The notes under the pieces were generated by a model, which saw only the letters and a program-made list of their open reading frames with translations, did not search any database and was not told the DNA's origin. This document shows positions 34,896-44,423 of a stretch of DNA of 64,000 nucleotides, one piece after another (positions within the stretch are counted from its first letter, which is position 1; each line of letters opens with the position of its first letter). Source of the stretch: Flavobacterium antarcticum DSM 19726 (lineage in GTDB: Bacteria; Bacteroidota; Bacteroidia; Flavobacteriales; Flavobacteriaceae); assembly GCF_000419685.1 (NCBI RefSeq), contig NZ_ATTM01000003.1, positions 389,608 through 453,607 on the forward strand, read 5' to 3'. Both the position numbers and the translations under genes were made by a program.

Positions 34896-35909
34896 ATGTC
34901 AGGACGATTGTTTCGATATTTTACTTTCAAACAAGCTAGAAATTGTTACGCAACAGTTATGCTAGTATGTATACTCTTGACGTTTAGTTCATGCAACGAT
35001 AAAGAGTCGGATCACATTCAACCCACGTGCCAAATCAATTCATTAGCGATAGCTGTAAATGATCAGTTGTGGAGCGGCGAAATTGGCGACAGCCTGCGAA
35101 AAAAATTTGCAGCACCAGTAGATGGACTTCCTCAGGAAGAGCCGCTTTTTACCATACAGCAATTTCCTATTCGATTATTTGACACCCATAAAACATCCCA
35201 CACTAATTTGATTTTAATCAAAAAAGAGGAAAAAAGCGGCTACCGCTTGGTTCAAAATCGCTTCATGGAACCGCAAAATTTAGTTATTATTTCGGGTAAA
35301 ACCATTCCAGAGATTTTAAGTTACATTGAAAAAAATGGCGATTCCCTTGTTGAGGTTTTTAAGACTACTGAAATAAAAAGAAATCAAGATTTAATTAAAA
35401 ATGACCTTCTTTCTGATGAAAAAATCAGAAAAAAATTCAAAGTTTCAATCGATGTTCCTTCCACATTCAAGTATGTCATGGTGAAACTCAACTTTATTTG
35501 GTTAAAGAAAGAAATACTAAGTGGAAATACGAGTATTTTAATTTATAAAGTTCCTTTTAAAACCTTGCTGAAGAACGACGACATCATTACAAATATTATC
35601 GAAATGCGAGATGTTTTTGGCTCGAGATACATCAAAGGAAAAGACAACAATACCAGTATGATTACGGAAGAATCGTACGCACCATATTTTGATATTGCGG
35701 TAATTGACAATAAAAGAGCTTACGAAACGAGAGGAACTTGGGAGCTTAAAGGCGATTACATGTCGGGTCCATTTATAAATTATGCAATTTTAGACCGCAA
35801 AAAAAGGGAATTTATTGTAATCGAAGGCTTTTGTTATGCACCATCAACTTCTAAAAGAGACTTAATGTTAGAATTAGAATCGATAATTAAGTCTGTTAAA
35901 TTTTTATAA
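34896..35909 (+). CDS. DUF4837 family lipoprotein
   Basis: The 337-residue protein has a hydrophobic segment ending in a lipobox (LLTFSSC, cysteine at about residue 33). The DUF4837 pattern follows: NSLAIAVNDQLWSGEIGDSLRKKFAAPVDGLPQEEPLFTI, then NLVIISGKT and a C-terminal KGDYMSGPFINYAILDRKKREFIVIEGFCYAPS. The family is confined to Bacteroidota and has no known function; it is probably an envelope lipoprotein. A shorter start at the later ATG (MLVCILLTFSSC) is also possible. It precedes the GNAT gene by 9 bases. Confidence 0.85.
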   Translation: MSGRLFRYFTFKQARNCYATVMLVCILLTFSSCNDKESDHIQPTCQINSLAIAVNDQLWSGEIGDSLRKKFAAPVDGLPQEEPLFTIQQFPIRLFDTHKTSHTNLILIKKEEKSGYRLVQNRFMEPQNLVIISGKTIPEILSYIEKNGDSLVEVFKTTEIKRNQDLIKNDLLSDEKIRKKFKVSIDVPSTFKYVMVKLNFIWLKKEILSGNTSILIYKVPFKTLLKNDDIITNIIEMRDVFGSRYIKGKDNNTSMITEESYAPYFDIAVIDNKRAYETRGTWELKGDYMSGPFINYAILDRKKREFIVIEGFCYAPSTSKRDLMLELESIIKSVKFL

Positions 35910-35918
35910 ATCCATTTC

Positions 35919-36365
35919 ATGAAATTAAATTTCAAAATAAAGCGTTTTAACGAGCTATCTGTTACAGAACTATACAAATTGTTGCGGTTGAGAAGTGAAG
36001 TCTTCGTTGTAGAGCAAAACTGCGTTTACCAAGATGTAGATGGTAAAGACGAGAAGGCATTGCACGTTTTGGGAGAAGTGGAGGGCAAAATTGTAGCGTA
36101 TTCAAGGCTTTTTAAAGCAACTGATTATTTTAAAAACGCCTCTATTGGTCGCGTAGCAATTGCCAAATCATTTCGAGCAAATAAATGGGGACACGAATTG
36201 ATGAAAGCATCCATTGCTGGAATTGAAGCGCATTTTGGTGTTCAACCTGTAACCATTTCTGCCCAATTGTATTTGAAGAATTTTTATGAACAACACGGTT
36301 TTCAGCAAGTAAGCGAAACCTATTTAGAAGATGATATTCCGCATATTGAGATGCTGAAATCTTAA
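35919..36365 (+). CDS. ElaA-like GNAT N-acetyltransferase
   Basis: The 148-residue protein follows the ElaA subfamily of GNAT acetyltransferases: LYKLLRLRSEVFVVEQNCVYQDVDGKDEKALHVLGEVEGKIVAYSRLF at the N-terminus, then the acetyl-CoA loop region IGRVAIAKSFRANKWGHELMKASI and a C-terminal FYEQHGFQQVSETYLEDDIPHIEM. Substrate unknown. It overlaps the convergent OmpA-like gene by 4 bases. Confidence 0.88.
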   Translation: MKLNFKIKRFNELSVTELYKLLRLRSEVFVVEQNCVYQDVDGKDEKALHVLGEVEGKIVAYSRLFKATDYFKNASIGRVAIAKSFRANKWGHELMKASIAGIEAHFGVQPVTISAQLYLKNFYEQHGFQQVSETYLEDDIPHIEMLKS

Positions 36366-37177
36366 ATTTTAGTAATTACCAACTCAACTCTTCTGTCGTA
36401 TTCTGCACCTTTTCCAAGTGGAACCGTATTTCCGTAACCTTTAAAAGTCATTCTAGATTTTGGAATTTTCTTTATAAGTAAGTATTTATAAACCGATTCT
36501 GCCCGATTCTGAGACAATTTTCGCTTTCCGGTATGACGGTCAATCGCCTCTTTTTGATAAGGTGGCGTACAACAAATATGACCTTGAATTTCAAATTCAA
36601 TGTTTTTATTCCGCAATAACAACTTCGCTAACTTCGTTAAATCTGTTTTTGACTTGAAGGTCAAAATACTACTTCCACGATCAAAAAGCAGATTGTCTAA
36701 ATAAATGTGATCCCCAACGACATGATTTTTTTGAAGTGAATTGTAGAAACCGGGTAATTGGATTTTAGGTAATGGTTTTAAGTTTAAAACGACGTCTACT
36801 CGTCTGTTTTTAGAACGAACTTCCGGGATATTTTCAACAACGTCTTCATCAATCATAATCCGACCTTTTCCTTCAATCGTAACGATAACTTTGTTTTTAA
36901 TGCCGTTTGAAATAAACTCCTGTTGAATAGTATTTGCTCGGTTTTGCGAAAGTGCAAAGTTATATTCGTCTTTTCCACGATCGTCACAGTAGCCAAATAT
37001 TTCAATCGTTTCAATACGCGTGGAATCTGCAGCATGAATAAAATCGACCACACTTTTCAGTTGTTCGGGTTTCAGACTGAATTTGTCAAATTCAAAATAA
37101 ACCGAGTGAATTACTTCCTCTTGAGCGTGAAGAATTCCAAAGAACAGAAAAGGTATGTATTTTAAAAAGCGAATCAT
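36362..37177 (-). CDS. Tandem OmpA-like domain envelope protein
   Basis: The 271-residue protein has a signal peptide (about residues 1-18, FLFFGILHAQ) and two OmpA/MotB-type peptidoglycan-binding domains. Domain 1 (about 22-135) has YFEFDKFSLKP, GYCDDRG and LSQNRANTIQ. Domain 2 (about 155-270) has LLFDRGSSILTF and LSQNRAESVYKYL, but the usual GHTDxxG loop is replaced by GHICCTPPYQKEAI with adjacent cysteines. It should bind peptidoglycan or link envelope layers. The start overlaps the S41 peptidase stop by one base (TAATG), so the two are coupled. Confidence 0.82.
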   Translation of the reverse strand: MIRFLKYIPFLFFGILHAQEEVIHSVYFEFDKFSLKPEQLKSVVDFIHAADSTRIETIEIFGYCDDRGKDEYNFALSQNRANTIQQEFISNGIKNKVIVTIEGKGRIMIDEDVVENIPEVRSKNRRVDVVLNLKPLPKIQLPGFYNSLQKNHVVGDHIYLDNLLFDRGSSILTFKSKTDLTKLAKLLLRNKNIEFEIQGHICCTPPYQKEAIDRHTGKRKLSQNRAESVYKYLLIKKIPKSRMTFKGYGNTVPLGKGAEYDRRVELVITKI

Positions 37178-38814
37178 TATTGCAATAATATTTTTTTGTA
37201 TTCGGCTGAATTATTGAGTATTGCTGCCGCTTTTTTAATTTCTGAATTACTCTTTAAATAATACTGATATAACCCTTCGCGGTATTGATAACGCAAAATC
37301 AATTCATCTAAAATCAAATTTTTAATTTCTTTTTGGTACTTGTTGATTTGCAATTCCTCGCTTTTTTGAACCGCAGAAGTCAGTTGATTGTACTCTGTTT
37401 TAATAGACTCATCAATTCCTTCTTTTTGTGCCAATTCGTACGCCTTTTTCAATGCTTTTTGTGTTTCTGTATCTAAAGAAAAATCTTCTTTTTTCAGAAG
37501 CTGTTTAAATGCAGTATAGTCAGCATCAGTTAATGTTGGAATTTTTTCGCCAACCGATTGATTTCGGTAGTAATAATCTGTGGCAAATTTAAAGATTGCA
37601 TCGTTTCTTTGCAGAGCTTCAGAAATGGAACTCAATTTCGTTTCTTCCAAAACTACGTCTGGAGAAATTCCGCCACCATCATAAACGGTTCGGCCTTTTC
37701 TCGTTTTGAATGCATTGTAGTTTTTTGCATCCGTCCGAATCGCTTTTCCACTTTCATCTTTATGTCCGTAATCTAAAGCTTGAATGCATCTTCCAGAGGG
37801 CGTGTAATAGCGTGAAATCGTGACTTTAACTTGCGTTCCGTAAACCAAGTCAATCGGTCGTTGTACTAAACCTTTTCCAAAACTTCGACTTCCAATCACA
37901 ACGGCACGGTCTAAATCTTGTAAAGCACCAGCAACAATTTCAGAAGCGGACGCACTTTTTCCGTCGACTAAAATCACCAATGGGATTTCTAAATCAACCG
38001 GATCAAAAGTAGTTTTATAAGCATTATTGTGCTGTTCAATCTTTGATTTTGTGGTTACAATTACTTCATTTTTTGGAACAAATAAATTACAAATGTTGAC
38101 CGCTTCGTTTAACAAACCACCAGGATTTCCTCTTAAATCTAAAATAATTCGTTCCGCACCGTCTTTTTTCAAACTTTCTAATGCTGCTTTTGTTTCAAAA
38201 GAAGCTTTTCTATTGAATTGGGAAAGGACAATATAGCCTGTTTTATCATCAACTTTTCCAAAAAAGGGAACTGCTTTTACTTCTACTTCTTCCAAAACAA
38301 TTTCAGTAGTAGCTACCTTTCCTTGTCTTCTATATTTGATTGAAATTTTAGCATTTTTTCCTCCTTTCAATAACTGAGAAGCGTCTTCTTTAAAGTCAAT
38401 TAAATTCACTTCGCCAATTTGGATAATCTCATCGCCCGCTTTCAAACCCGCTTTATCGGCAGGATAATTTTTATACGGTTCCCTGATGATTAACCGACCC
38501 TCTTTTCGCGTAATTAAGGCGCCAATTCCGGTATATTCTCCCGTAGCATTAATTTTAAACTTTACGACGTCTTGCTCGTTAAAATAGTTCGTGTAAGGAT
38601 CTAAATCCTCCAGCATACTTTTGATGGCTTTGTCCATCATTTGACCTGGATTCGTCTGATCTACATAATTCATGTTGACCGTTTTGAATACTTCCGTGAA
38701 AATTTCGATCTGTTTGGCAATTTCAAAGAAATCATCTTTAAAACTAGTGCCTATAAAAAAGATTCCTGCTGCAACAACAGGAAGAATGATTTTCTTTTTG
38801 AAATTGATGTGCAT
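37177..38814 (-). CDS. S41 family C-terminal processing peptidase
   Basis: The 545-residue protein has an N-terminal signal/anchor helix (about 8-24), a PDZ domain (about 90-165, GEYTGIGALITRKEGRLII...AGLKAGDEIIQIG) and an S41 serine/lysine peptidase domain. The nucleophile serine lies in VDGKSASASEIVAGAL and the catalytic lysine in GSRSFGKGLVQRPIDL. Such CtpA/Prc enzymes cut C-termini of periplasmic proteins. A helical C-terminal extension (about 405-545) is typical of the Bacteroidota group. The order rnpA, S41 peptidase, OmpA protein on one strand suggests an operon. Confidence 0.93.
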   Translation of the reverse strand: MHINFKKKIILPVVAAGIFFIGTSFKDDFFEIAKQIEIFTEVFKTVNMNYVDQTNPGQMMDKAIKSMLEDLDPYTNYFNEQDVVKFKINATGEYTGIGALITRKEGRLIIREPYKNYPADKAGLKAGDEIIQIGEVNLIDFKEDASQLLKGGKNAKISIKYRRQGKVATTEIVLEEVEVKAVPFFGKVDDKTGYIVLSQFNRKASFETKAALESLKKDGAERIILDLRGNPGGLLNEAVNICNLFVPKNEVIVTTKSKIEQHNNAYKTTFDPVDLEIPLVILVDGKSASASEIVAGALQDLDRAVVIGSRSFGKGLVQRPIDLVYGTQVKVTISRYYTPSGRCIQALDYGHKDESGKAIRTDAKNYNAFKTRKGRTVYDGGGISPDVVLEETKLSSISEALQRNDAIFKFATDYYYRNQSVGEKIPTLTDADYTAFKQLLKKEDFSLDTETQKALKKAYELAQKEGIDESIKTEYNQLTSAVQKSEELQINKYQKEIKNLILDELILRYQYREGLYQYYLKSNSEIKKAAAILNNSAEYKKILLQ

Positions 38815-38908
38815 TATTGAGTGGTTTTTTGCAAAAGATTGGATTTGGATACTAAAATAAACATTAATTGTAAATAAATTATTTTTGAAGGCAAAACCTT
38901 CGCAAAAA

Positions 38909-39304
38909 TTATTTTTTAGTAGATTGATTCTTAACTTCTAAAACCCATTTTTCAAAAAGTTGAATTGTTTTTTGCTCAATTTCCTGATAGGTCAATCGGT
39001 CTTTTGTTTGGTAAAAAAACATGAAATTATAGGGTTGTTCTAAATGTTCCCGAAGTAAATGCTGGTTGAGTCGATACGTTTCACGAAGAATTCGTTTGAA
39101 ATAATTCCGATCTACCGCGTGTTTGAAATATTTTTTTGAAACTGAAACGCCCATTTTCATTGGTTCGCCATCCATAAAATTTGCATCTGCAACGGCATAA
39201 ACCAATCGTAACGGATATTTTGAAACTGATTTTCCTTTAGAGAAAAGTAGATCAATGCTTTTTTTGCTTTTGAGTTTGTGCTTTTTTGGGTAGGTAAAAG
39301 ACAT
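38909..39304 (-). CDS. rnpA: Ribonuclease P protein component
   Basis: The 131-residue basic protein is the RNase P protein subunit, which with the rnpB RNA trims tRNA 5' ends. Markers: KKHKLKSKKSIDLLFSKGKS, MKMGVSVSKKYFKHAVDRNYFKRILRETYR (the RNR-motif helix), and a C-terminal YQEIEQKTIQLFEKW. In many bacteria rnpA pairs with rpmH near dnaA; rpmH is not beside it here. It is followed by the S41 peptidase gene after 94 bases. Confidence 0.93.
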   Translation of the reverse strand: MSFTYPKKHKLKSKKSIDLLFSKGKSVSKYPLRLVYAVADANFMDGEPMKMGVSVSKKYFKHAVDRNYFKRILRETYRLNQHLLREHLEQPYNFMFFYQTKDRLTYQEIEQKTIQLFEKWVLEVKNQSTKK

Positions 39305-39397
39305 TTATAGATTTTAACTTGACTGACAAAGTTACGAAGGTTGTAAAGATGTTAGCGATTCAAAAATGTTATTTTTCAGAAAAAAATCGTTGTATAA

Positions 39398-39811
39398 TTA
39401 TTTAGAAACATTCACATTGTATACAATTTTTACATCGTCATAATTGATGTAAAACTGTTTTCGGTTGCCTTCATTTGTTCTAGTTACGATGAAAATTGTG
39501 CATAAACCACCAGAATTATCGGCACATTTCATGGGAATGGTTTCCTTGTTTTTTTCTACTACTTTCTCGCCGTATGCTAGAATATTATAAATCTGAATTT
39601 CTTGCGAGTTGATTACAATTCGGTCCTTAGTTCCGTCTAGCGTTATTACAACCGGAATTTTATTTACATCCGACCATTTTCCCCATTTTCCATTTGTATT
39701 TTTTTCAATTATACTAAAACTATCGGCTTTGAAACGATAGACTTGAGCAGAAATATCTTGGATTGAAAAGAAGATTAAGAAAAAAGGCACAATTATTTTT
39801 ATAAATTTCAT
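39398..39811 (-). CDS. Hypothetical secreted protein
   Basis: A 137-residue protein with a signal peptide (MKFIKIIVPFFLIFFSIQDISAQ). The mature part is beta-rich: FKADSFSIIEKNTNGKWGKWSDV, PVVITLDGTKDRIVI and a two-cysteine segment (MKCADNSGGLCTIFIV) that could form a disulfide in the periplasm. No family is recognised. It ends YINYDDVKIVYNVNVSK. It stands alone between the M1 peptidase terminator and rnpA. Confidence 0.65.
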   Translation of the reverse strand: MKFIKIIVPFFLIFFSIQDISAQVYRFKADSFSIIEKNTNGKWGKWSDVNKIPVVITLDGTKDRIVINSQEIQIYNILAYGEKVVEKNKETIPMKCADNSGGLCTIFIVTRTNEGNRKQFYINYDDVKIVYNVNVSK

Positions 39812-39852
39812 AGCTGGAATATTTGAGCCACAAAACTACAAATTCTATTCCA

Positions 39853-39883
39853 CAAAAAAAGCGAACTTTTTAGGGTTCGCTTT
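39853..39883 (-). terminator. Terminator after the M1 peptidase gene
   Basis: On the minus strand AAAGCGAAC pairs with GTTCGCTTT and leads into a T run; 26 bases past the M1 gene stop. Confidence 0.75.
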
Positions 39884-39908
39884 ATAGTAAATTTTAGTAG
39901 ATTTAAAT

Positions 39909-41783
39909 TTATTTCTGAATGTAACTATTATTTGCTTTATTCACGTCCGCCATCATTTCTGTCGGATCAATAATGATTTGTTTGATGTCCTTTTTAGATC
40001 GATCAATAGAAAATTGGTAGGTTCCAAAGCTCCAAGCCCAATCTGCAATAATCGTTCTTTTTAACTTTTGATACGGATTTGGTTTTTCGCCAAACATCAT
40101 TCGCAACGGAATATAGAAGGATTCTGCAGTTCCATCGGTATATTCAACATAAAGATCAATTGGCATTGGCATTCTACCTAGTCGCTCTAGTGTAATTATG
40201 GTTTTATTGTCTTTTTCAGCCACTTCTTTAATTCCGTAATCAATTGTATTGGTTGTTCTCGTCCAATCGTTCAAATACCAACCTAATTCAGTTCCCGATA
40301 CTTTTTCGGCAACTCTGATAAAATCGGTAGGCGTTGGATGTTTGAATGCAAATTCTTTATAATAACGACGAAGCGTTTTCATTAAATTTTCATTTCCAAT
40401 GACGTACCCGAGTTGACTCAAGAAAATACTTCCCTTGCTGTAAGCCGAAATACTATAGGCTTGATTTACATCATGTCGGTCCGCATGAGTTGTTTGTGGC
40501 AATTCCTTTCCAGAGTTCACTAGGAAATAATAACTGTTGTAAGAGCTGGCTAACGGATTGTCGATCTTTTCTTCGTTAATCGCGTTTTCGGCAAGATCAG
40601 AAATGAAAGACGTAAAACCTTCATCCATCCAATAATGCTTGCTTTCATTTGTTGCCAAAACAAATTGGAACCACGAATGTGCCATTTCATGAGCCGTCAC
40701 ACCTTGCAAACCTTTCATCGTTCCATTTCCAAGGATTAGTGTCGACATTGCATATTCCATTCCGCCGTCTCCACCTTGAATAATTGAATATTGTTCGTAG
40801 GGATAAGGTCCCACATTTTCATTGAAAAACTGCATCAACTGAACCGCTTTTGGTTGGAGATTTTTCCAGTTTTCTAAAATTTCAGGATTGTTTTTGTACA
40901 GGAAATGAATTTTAGCTCCACCCGGAACTTGCGCTATATCATGAAGATAATCTTTGTCTGCAGCCCAAGTAAAATCATGCACTTTTGGCGCTAAGAAATG
41001 CCAAGTTAACATTTTCGTTTTCTTAGAATGTTGCACTACAACGCCATCATCTTGGTATCCATAACCAATTTGATTTGGATTCTGCAAATAACCGGTTCCA
41101 CCGATAATATATTCTTTGTCTAACGTTATTTTTACATCAAAATTTCCCCAAACTCCATGAAATTCACGACCGATGTACGGATCAGGATGCCAGCCTTCAA
41201 AATCAAATTCTGCCATTTTTGGATACCATTGTGCCATAGACAATGCAATTCCTTCGGCACTATTTCTTCCGGAACGACGAATTTGAATTGGGACTTGTCC
41301 GTCAAAATTCATAGTAAAAGTTGATTTTTGATTCGGTAAAATGGGTTTTTGCAATTGCACTTCTAAAATGGTCCCAATTGTTTTTGTTGATGCAGATTGA
41401 CCGTCTTGTTTGAAGTCCAGGACTTTTAGATAGCCAATTTCATTGGGTTTTAAAACACTAATCCGACTTTCAAAAGTAGTTTTTTCAGGTGTTTTGAATG
41501 TCTTGACCATTCGTCTATCTGGATCGGAAATACTTTGTAGTCGAGAATCCATTTCGCTTCCCGGTTGGAACGCATTATTAAACAAATGGAAATAAACTTT
41601 CTTAAGTGTATCAGGTGAATTATTAGTATAAATTAATTCTTGTTTTCCCTTGTACGTAAAGGATTTTACGTCCATGTTGACGTCAATTTTATAATCAGCT
41701 TGTTGTTGCCAATACGAACTGTTTTGAGCAAAACTGAACGAGCAAATGATTAAAAACAAGGAAGTGATTGTACTTTTTCTCAT
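39909..41783 (-). CDS. M1 family metallopeptidase (secreted aminopeptidase-like)
   Basis: The 624-residue protein has a signal peptide (about 1-20, FLIICSFSFAQ), an N-terminal beta domain and the gluzincin catalytic domain. The zinc motif is H365EMAH369 in VTAHEMAHSWFQ, with the distal ligand E388 in YWMDEGF. The aminopeptidase GAMEN-like motif reads GGMEYAMS (about 340-347). It probably trims peptides in the periplasm or at the cell surface. No T9SS C-terminal domain is seen, so periplasmic or outer-membrane-associated action is more likely. The S8 peptidase gene lies upstream on the same strand, separated by a terminator. Confidence 0.93.
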   Translation of the reverse strand: MRKSTITSLFLIICSFSFAQNSSYWQQQADYKIDVNMDVKSFTYKGKQELIYTNNSPDTLKKVYFHLFNNAFQPGSEMDSRLQSISDPDRRMVKTFKTPEKTTFESRISVLKPNEIGYLKVLDFKQDGQSASTKTIGTILEVQLQKPILPNQKSTFTMNFDGQVPIQIRRSGRNSAEGIALSMAQWYPKMAEFDFEGWHPDPYIGREFHGVWGNFDVKITLDKEYIIGGTGYLQNPNQIGYGYQDDGVVVQHSKKTKMLTWHFLAPKVHDFTWAADKDYLHDIAQVPGGAKIHFLYKNNPEILENWKNLQPKAVQLMQFFNENVGPYPYEQYSIIQGGDGGMEYAMSTLILGNGTMKGLQGVTAHEMAHSWFQFVLATNESKHYWMDEGFTSFISDLAENAINEEKIDNPLASSYNSYYFLVNSGKELPQTTHADRHDVNQAYSISAYSKGSIFLSQLGYVIGNENLMKTLRRYYKEFAFKHPTPTDFIRVAEKVSGTELGWYLNDWTRTTNTIDYGIKEVAEKDNKTIITLERLGRMPMPIDLYVEYTDGTAESFYIPLRMMFGEKPNPYQKLKRTIIADWAWSFGTYQFSIDRSKKDIKQIIIDPTEMMADVNKANNSYIQK

Positions 41784-41793
41784 AACCTATATA

Positions 41794-41823
41794 AATAAAA
41801 ACGGAAGGCGTGAACCTTCCGTT
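41794..41823 (-). terminator. Terminator between the S8 and M1 peptidase genes
   Basis: AACGGAAGG and CCTTCCGTT surround a 6-base loop; read on the minus strand it is followed by TTTTTATTT. It ends the S8 transcript. Confidence 0.8.
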
Positions 41824-41844
41824 AGTTTGCAAAATTTTTAAATA

Positions 41845-43452
41845 TTATTTTCTAGACATCTTAGCCGCCATTTGCAAAGCAGAATAAGCGTTAACAATTT
41901 TTCCTGATTTAGATAATGTAGAGAATGCTTTTTTCTCGCCATTTTTTCCACCTACTTGAACCATTCTGTTGATTGGTGTTCCTGAATTCATCAAGATATG
42001 TTTTACTTGACTTGCAGAAAGCTTCGGATAATACGAACGAATTAAAGCAGCAACTCCTGCAGCATTAGGAGATGCCATTGAAGTTCCAGCTAAATATTTA
42101 TATGTATTTTCTGGAGTAGTTGCATAAATTTGAACTCCTGGAGCAAATACATCTACGTTTAAAGCACCAAAATTTGAGAAATTTGCAGCGATGTTATCAC
42201 CGTATTCAAAATTTAAAGCACCAATAGTGATTAAATTATCAGCAAATTCTGTTTTTTTATCATCAGAATCATTTGGAAAATTTTCTTCAACATCAATATC
42301 TTTTGCATCATTTCCTGCAGCATGAACAATTAATACGTCGTTTTTCTCCGCGTATTTGATTGCGTCATACACCCATTGTTTGTGTGGAGAAAATGATTTT
42401 CCGAAACTTCCGTTGATTACTTTTGCACCATTGTCAACGGCATATCTAATTGCCAAAGCAATATCTTTATCGTACTCGTCACCGTCTGGAACGGCACGAA
42501 CAGCCATAATTTCAACATTGTTTGAGGCAACTCCATCACCACCAATGTTGTTGTAACGGCCTTGAGCTACAATTCCTGCAACGTGTGTTCCGTGAAGCGC
42601 TTCGTCTTTATCTGGTCCAATTACGTTATTATTTCCGTATTTTGTATCTGTGATATCGTTAGGGTTATCACCTAAAATTTTACGGTAATCTTGTTTTAAA
42701 TTATCGCCATTCAAAGTAGTAAGTGCTCCTTCTAATTCTTTTTTAATTTCCACTTTCAAATCAGCAACTGGCAATCCAAAAGAAAGCATTTGCTTCATGA
42801 TTTGCTTACTTTGAACAATTTTAGCGTCCGTAGAAGTCACTTTTTCTAAATCTTCAACCGTATAAACGTCTTTTTTTAATTCTTTTTTGATGACTTCATC
42901 CGAAGAATTCACCGCCATCATCATCGCTTCTAATTGAGCACGTCCTTGAGTTGCTTCGGCGATTTTCTCGTCATTAAGTGCTTTTGCTGCTAAATAAGTA
43001 GCGTTATCCACTAATGATTTGTCTTTAATGATTCGTTCGTATTCCAGGTTTTCTTTTGTAATGTCGCCTAGGAAATTCCAACCGTGTATATCATCAATGT
43101 ATCCATTATTGTCATCATCGATTCCATTTCCAGCAATTTCTTTTGGATTTGTCCAAACTGCAGCTGCTAAATCAGGGTGTTCAATATCAACACCTGAATC
43201 TACAATGGCAACAATTACTTTAACACCTTTTTTATCTTTCAATAATTCAGCGTAAGCCTTATCAACACTCATTCCAGGAATGGTATCGGTTATAATATCA
43301 AGATGACTCCAACGTTTCAATTGATCATCCGTAATTTTTACTTTCTTTACAGGAAGTGTATCTACGTTATACAATGCCACTTTTGTAGTACCGCAACCCG
43401 TCAAGGCTAAAGCTAAAGCAAGCGACAAATAAGTTAATTTTATTTTTTTCAT
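41845..43452 (-). CDS. S8 family subtilisin-like serine peptidase, lipoprotein
   Basis: The 535-residue protein starts with a lipoprotein signal (LALALALTGC, C20). The catalytic triad is D85 in VAIVDSGVDIEHPDL, H287 in HGTHVAGI and S458 in GTSMASPNAAG; the oxyanion asparagine is in VHAAGND. Between D85 and H287 lies an insertion of about 130 residues (about 130-260), largely helical, absent from classical subtilisins where D and H are about 30 apart. No propeptide inhibitor domain is evident beyond residues 21-60. It is probably anchored in the envelope and degrades proteins there. Confidence 0.93.
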   Translation of the reverse strand: MKKIKLTYLSLALALALTGCGTTKVALYNVDTLPVKKVKITDDQLKRWSHLDIITDTIPGMSVDKAYAELLKDKKGVKVIVAIVDSGVDIEHPDLAAAVWTNPKEIAGNGIDDDNNGYIDDIHGWNFLGDITKENLEYERIIKDKSLVDNATYLAAKALNDEKIAEATQGRAQLEAMMMAVNSSDEVIKKELKKDVYTVEDLEKVTSTDAKIVQSKQIMKQMLSFGLPVADLKVEIKKELEGALTTLNGDNLKQDYRKILGDNPNDITDTKYGNNNVIGPDKDEALHGTHVAGIVAQGRYNNIGGDGVASNNVEIMAVRAVPDGDEYDKDIALAIRYAVDNGAKVINGSFGKSFSPHKQWVYDAIKYAEKNDVLIVHAAGNDAKDIDVEENFPNDSDDKKTEFADNLITIGALNFEYGDNIAANFSNFGALNVDVFAPGVQIYATTPENTYKYLAGTSMASPNAAGVAALIRSYYPKLSASQVKHILMNSGTPINRMVQVGGKNGEKKAFSTLSKSGKIVNAYSALQMAAKMSRK

Positions 43453-43559
43453 TTTATAATTAAGTTTATAATTTTCAATTTATGAGTCTCAAAGGAATGA
43501 ATTTTGTTACAGAATTTCTCAAAAATAACAAAATTTTTAGATTTTTGAAAGTCGGAATT

Positions 43560-44423
43560 CTAGGAACCGACGATTTCTTTTGTTTTGAAAACCTCTTTCA
43601 TTCGAACTCCTTTTTCAGTTTCCTCAACAGTTATAATTTCATTGTTAGCATCGTGTTCAAGCCATAAATAATAATTATTTTGAGCTGCTTCTCTTAAGAA
43701 TTTTTCTTTTTCAGGCAACGTCAATAAAGGTCGCGTGTCATAACCCATTACGTAAGGCAAAGGCAAATGACCTGCAGTTGGTAATAAATCAGCCATAAAG
43801 CAAATGGTTTTATCTTCAAACTGAATCTTAGGAACCATCATTTTATCGGTATGTCCGTCTGCGAAAAAAATGTCGAAATTCATTTCTGAACTTTTCGTCC
43901 AAGTAGTATTTCCTTTTTTAATAAAATGCAATTGACCACTTTCCTGCATTGGAAGAATGTTTTCTTTCAAGAAAGATGCTTTTTCTCTCGGATTTGGATT
44001 TGTTGCCCAATCCCAATGGTCTTCATTGCTCCAGAATCTTGCATTTTTGAACGCGACTTCATAACCGGTTTTGTCTTTATTCCAAATGATGCTTCCGCCA
44101 CAATGATCAAAATGAAGGTGCGTCATAAAAACATCTGTAATATCGTCTCGGTGAAAACCGAATTTTGCCAACGACTTGTCAATTGAATGAGTTCCCCAAA
44201 GTGAATAATATCCAAAAAACTTCTCGGATTGCTTATTTCCCATTCCATTATCAATCAAAATCAAGCGGTTTCCTTCTTCAATAAGCATGCAACGCGTCGC
44301 AATATCGATGAGGTTATTTTCGTCGGCGGGATTTGTTTTGTGCCAAATTGTTTTTGGAACAACGCCAAACATTGCTCCACCGTCTAGTTTAAAATTTCCA
44401 GCTTCTATGGGATATATTTTCAT
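43560..44423 (-). CDS. Metallo-beta-lactamase-fold hydrolase
   Basis: The 287-residue protein carries the di-metal motif THLHFDHCGG (HxHxDH), preceded by LILIDNGMG and followed by FADGHTDKMMVP and FMADLLPTAGHLPLPY, the other expected ligand positions. Such folds include glyoxalase II, lactonases and ribonucleases; the N-terminus IEAGNFKLDGGAMFGVVPKTIW is like the quorum-quenching-lactonase/AttM-type branch, but the substrate is unknown. The start at 44423 (MKIYPIEAGNF) was chosen over an in-frame ATG 27 codons upstream, which has no conserved look. It is divergent from sufA. Confidence 0.85.
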   Translation of the reverse strand: MKIYPIEAGNFKLDGGAMFGVVPKTIWHKTNPADENNLIDIATRCMLIEEGNRLILIDNGMGNKQSEKFFGYYSLWGTHSIDKSLAKFGFHRDDITDVFMTHLHFDHCGGSIIWNKDKTGYEVAFKNARFWSNEDHWDWATNPNPREKASFLKENILPMQESGQLHFIKKGNTTWTKSSEMNFDIFFADGHTDKMMVPKIQFEDKTICFMADLLPTAGHLPLPYVMGYDTRPLLTLPEKEKFLREAAQNNYYLWLEHDANNEIITVEETEKGVRMKEVFKTKEIVGS

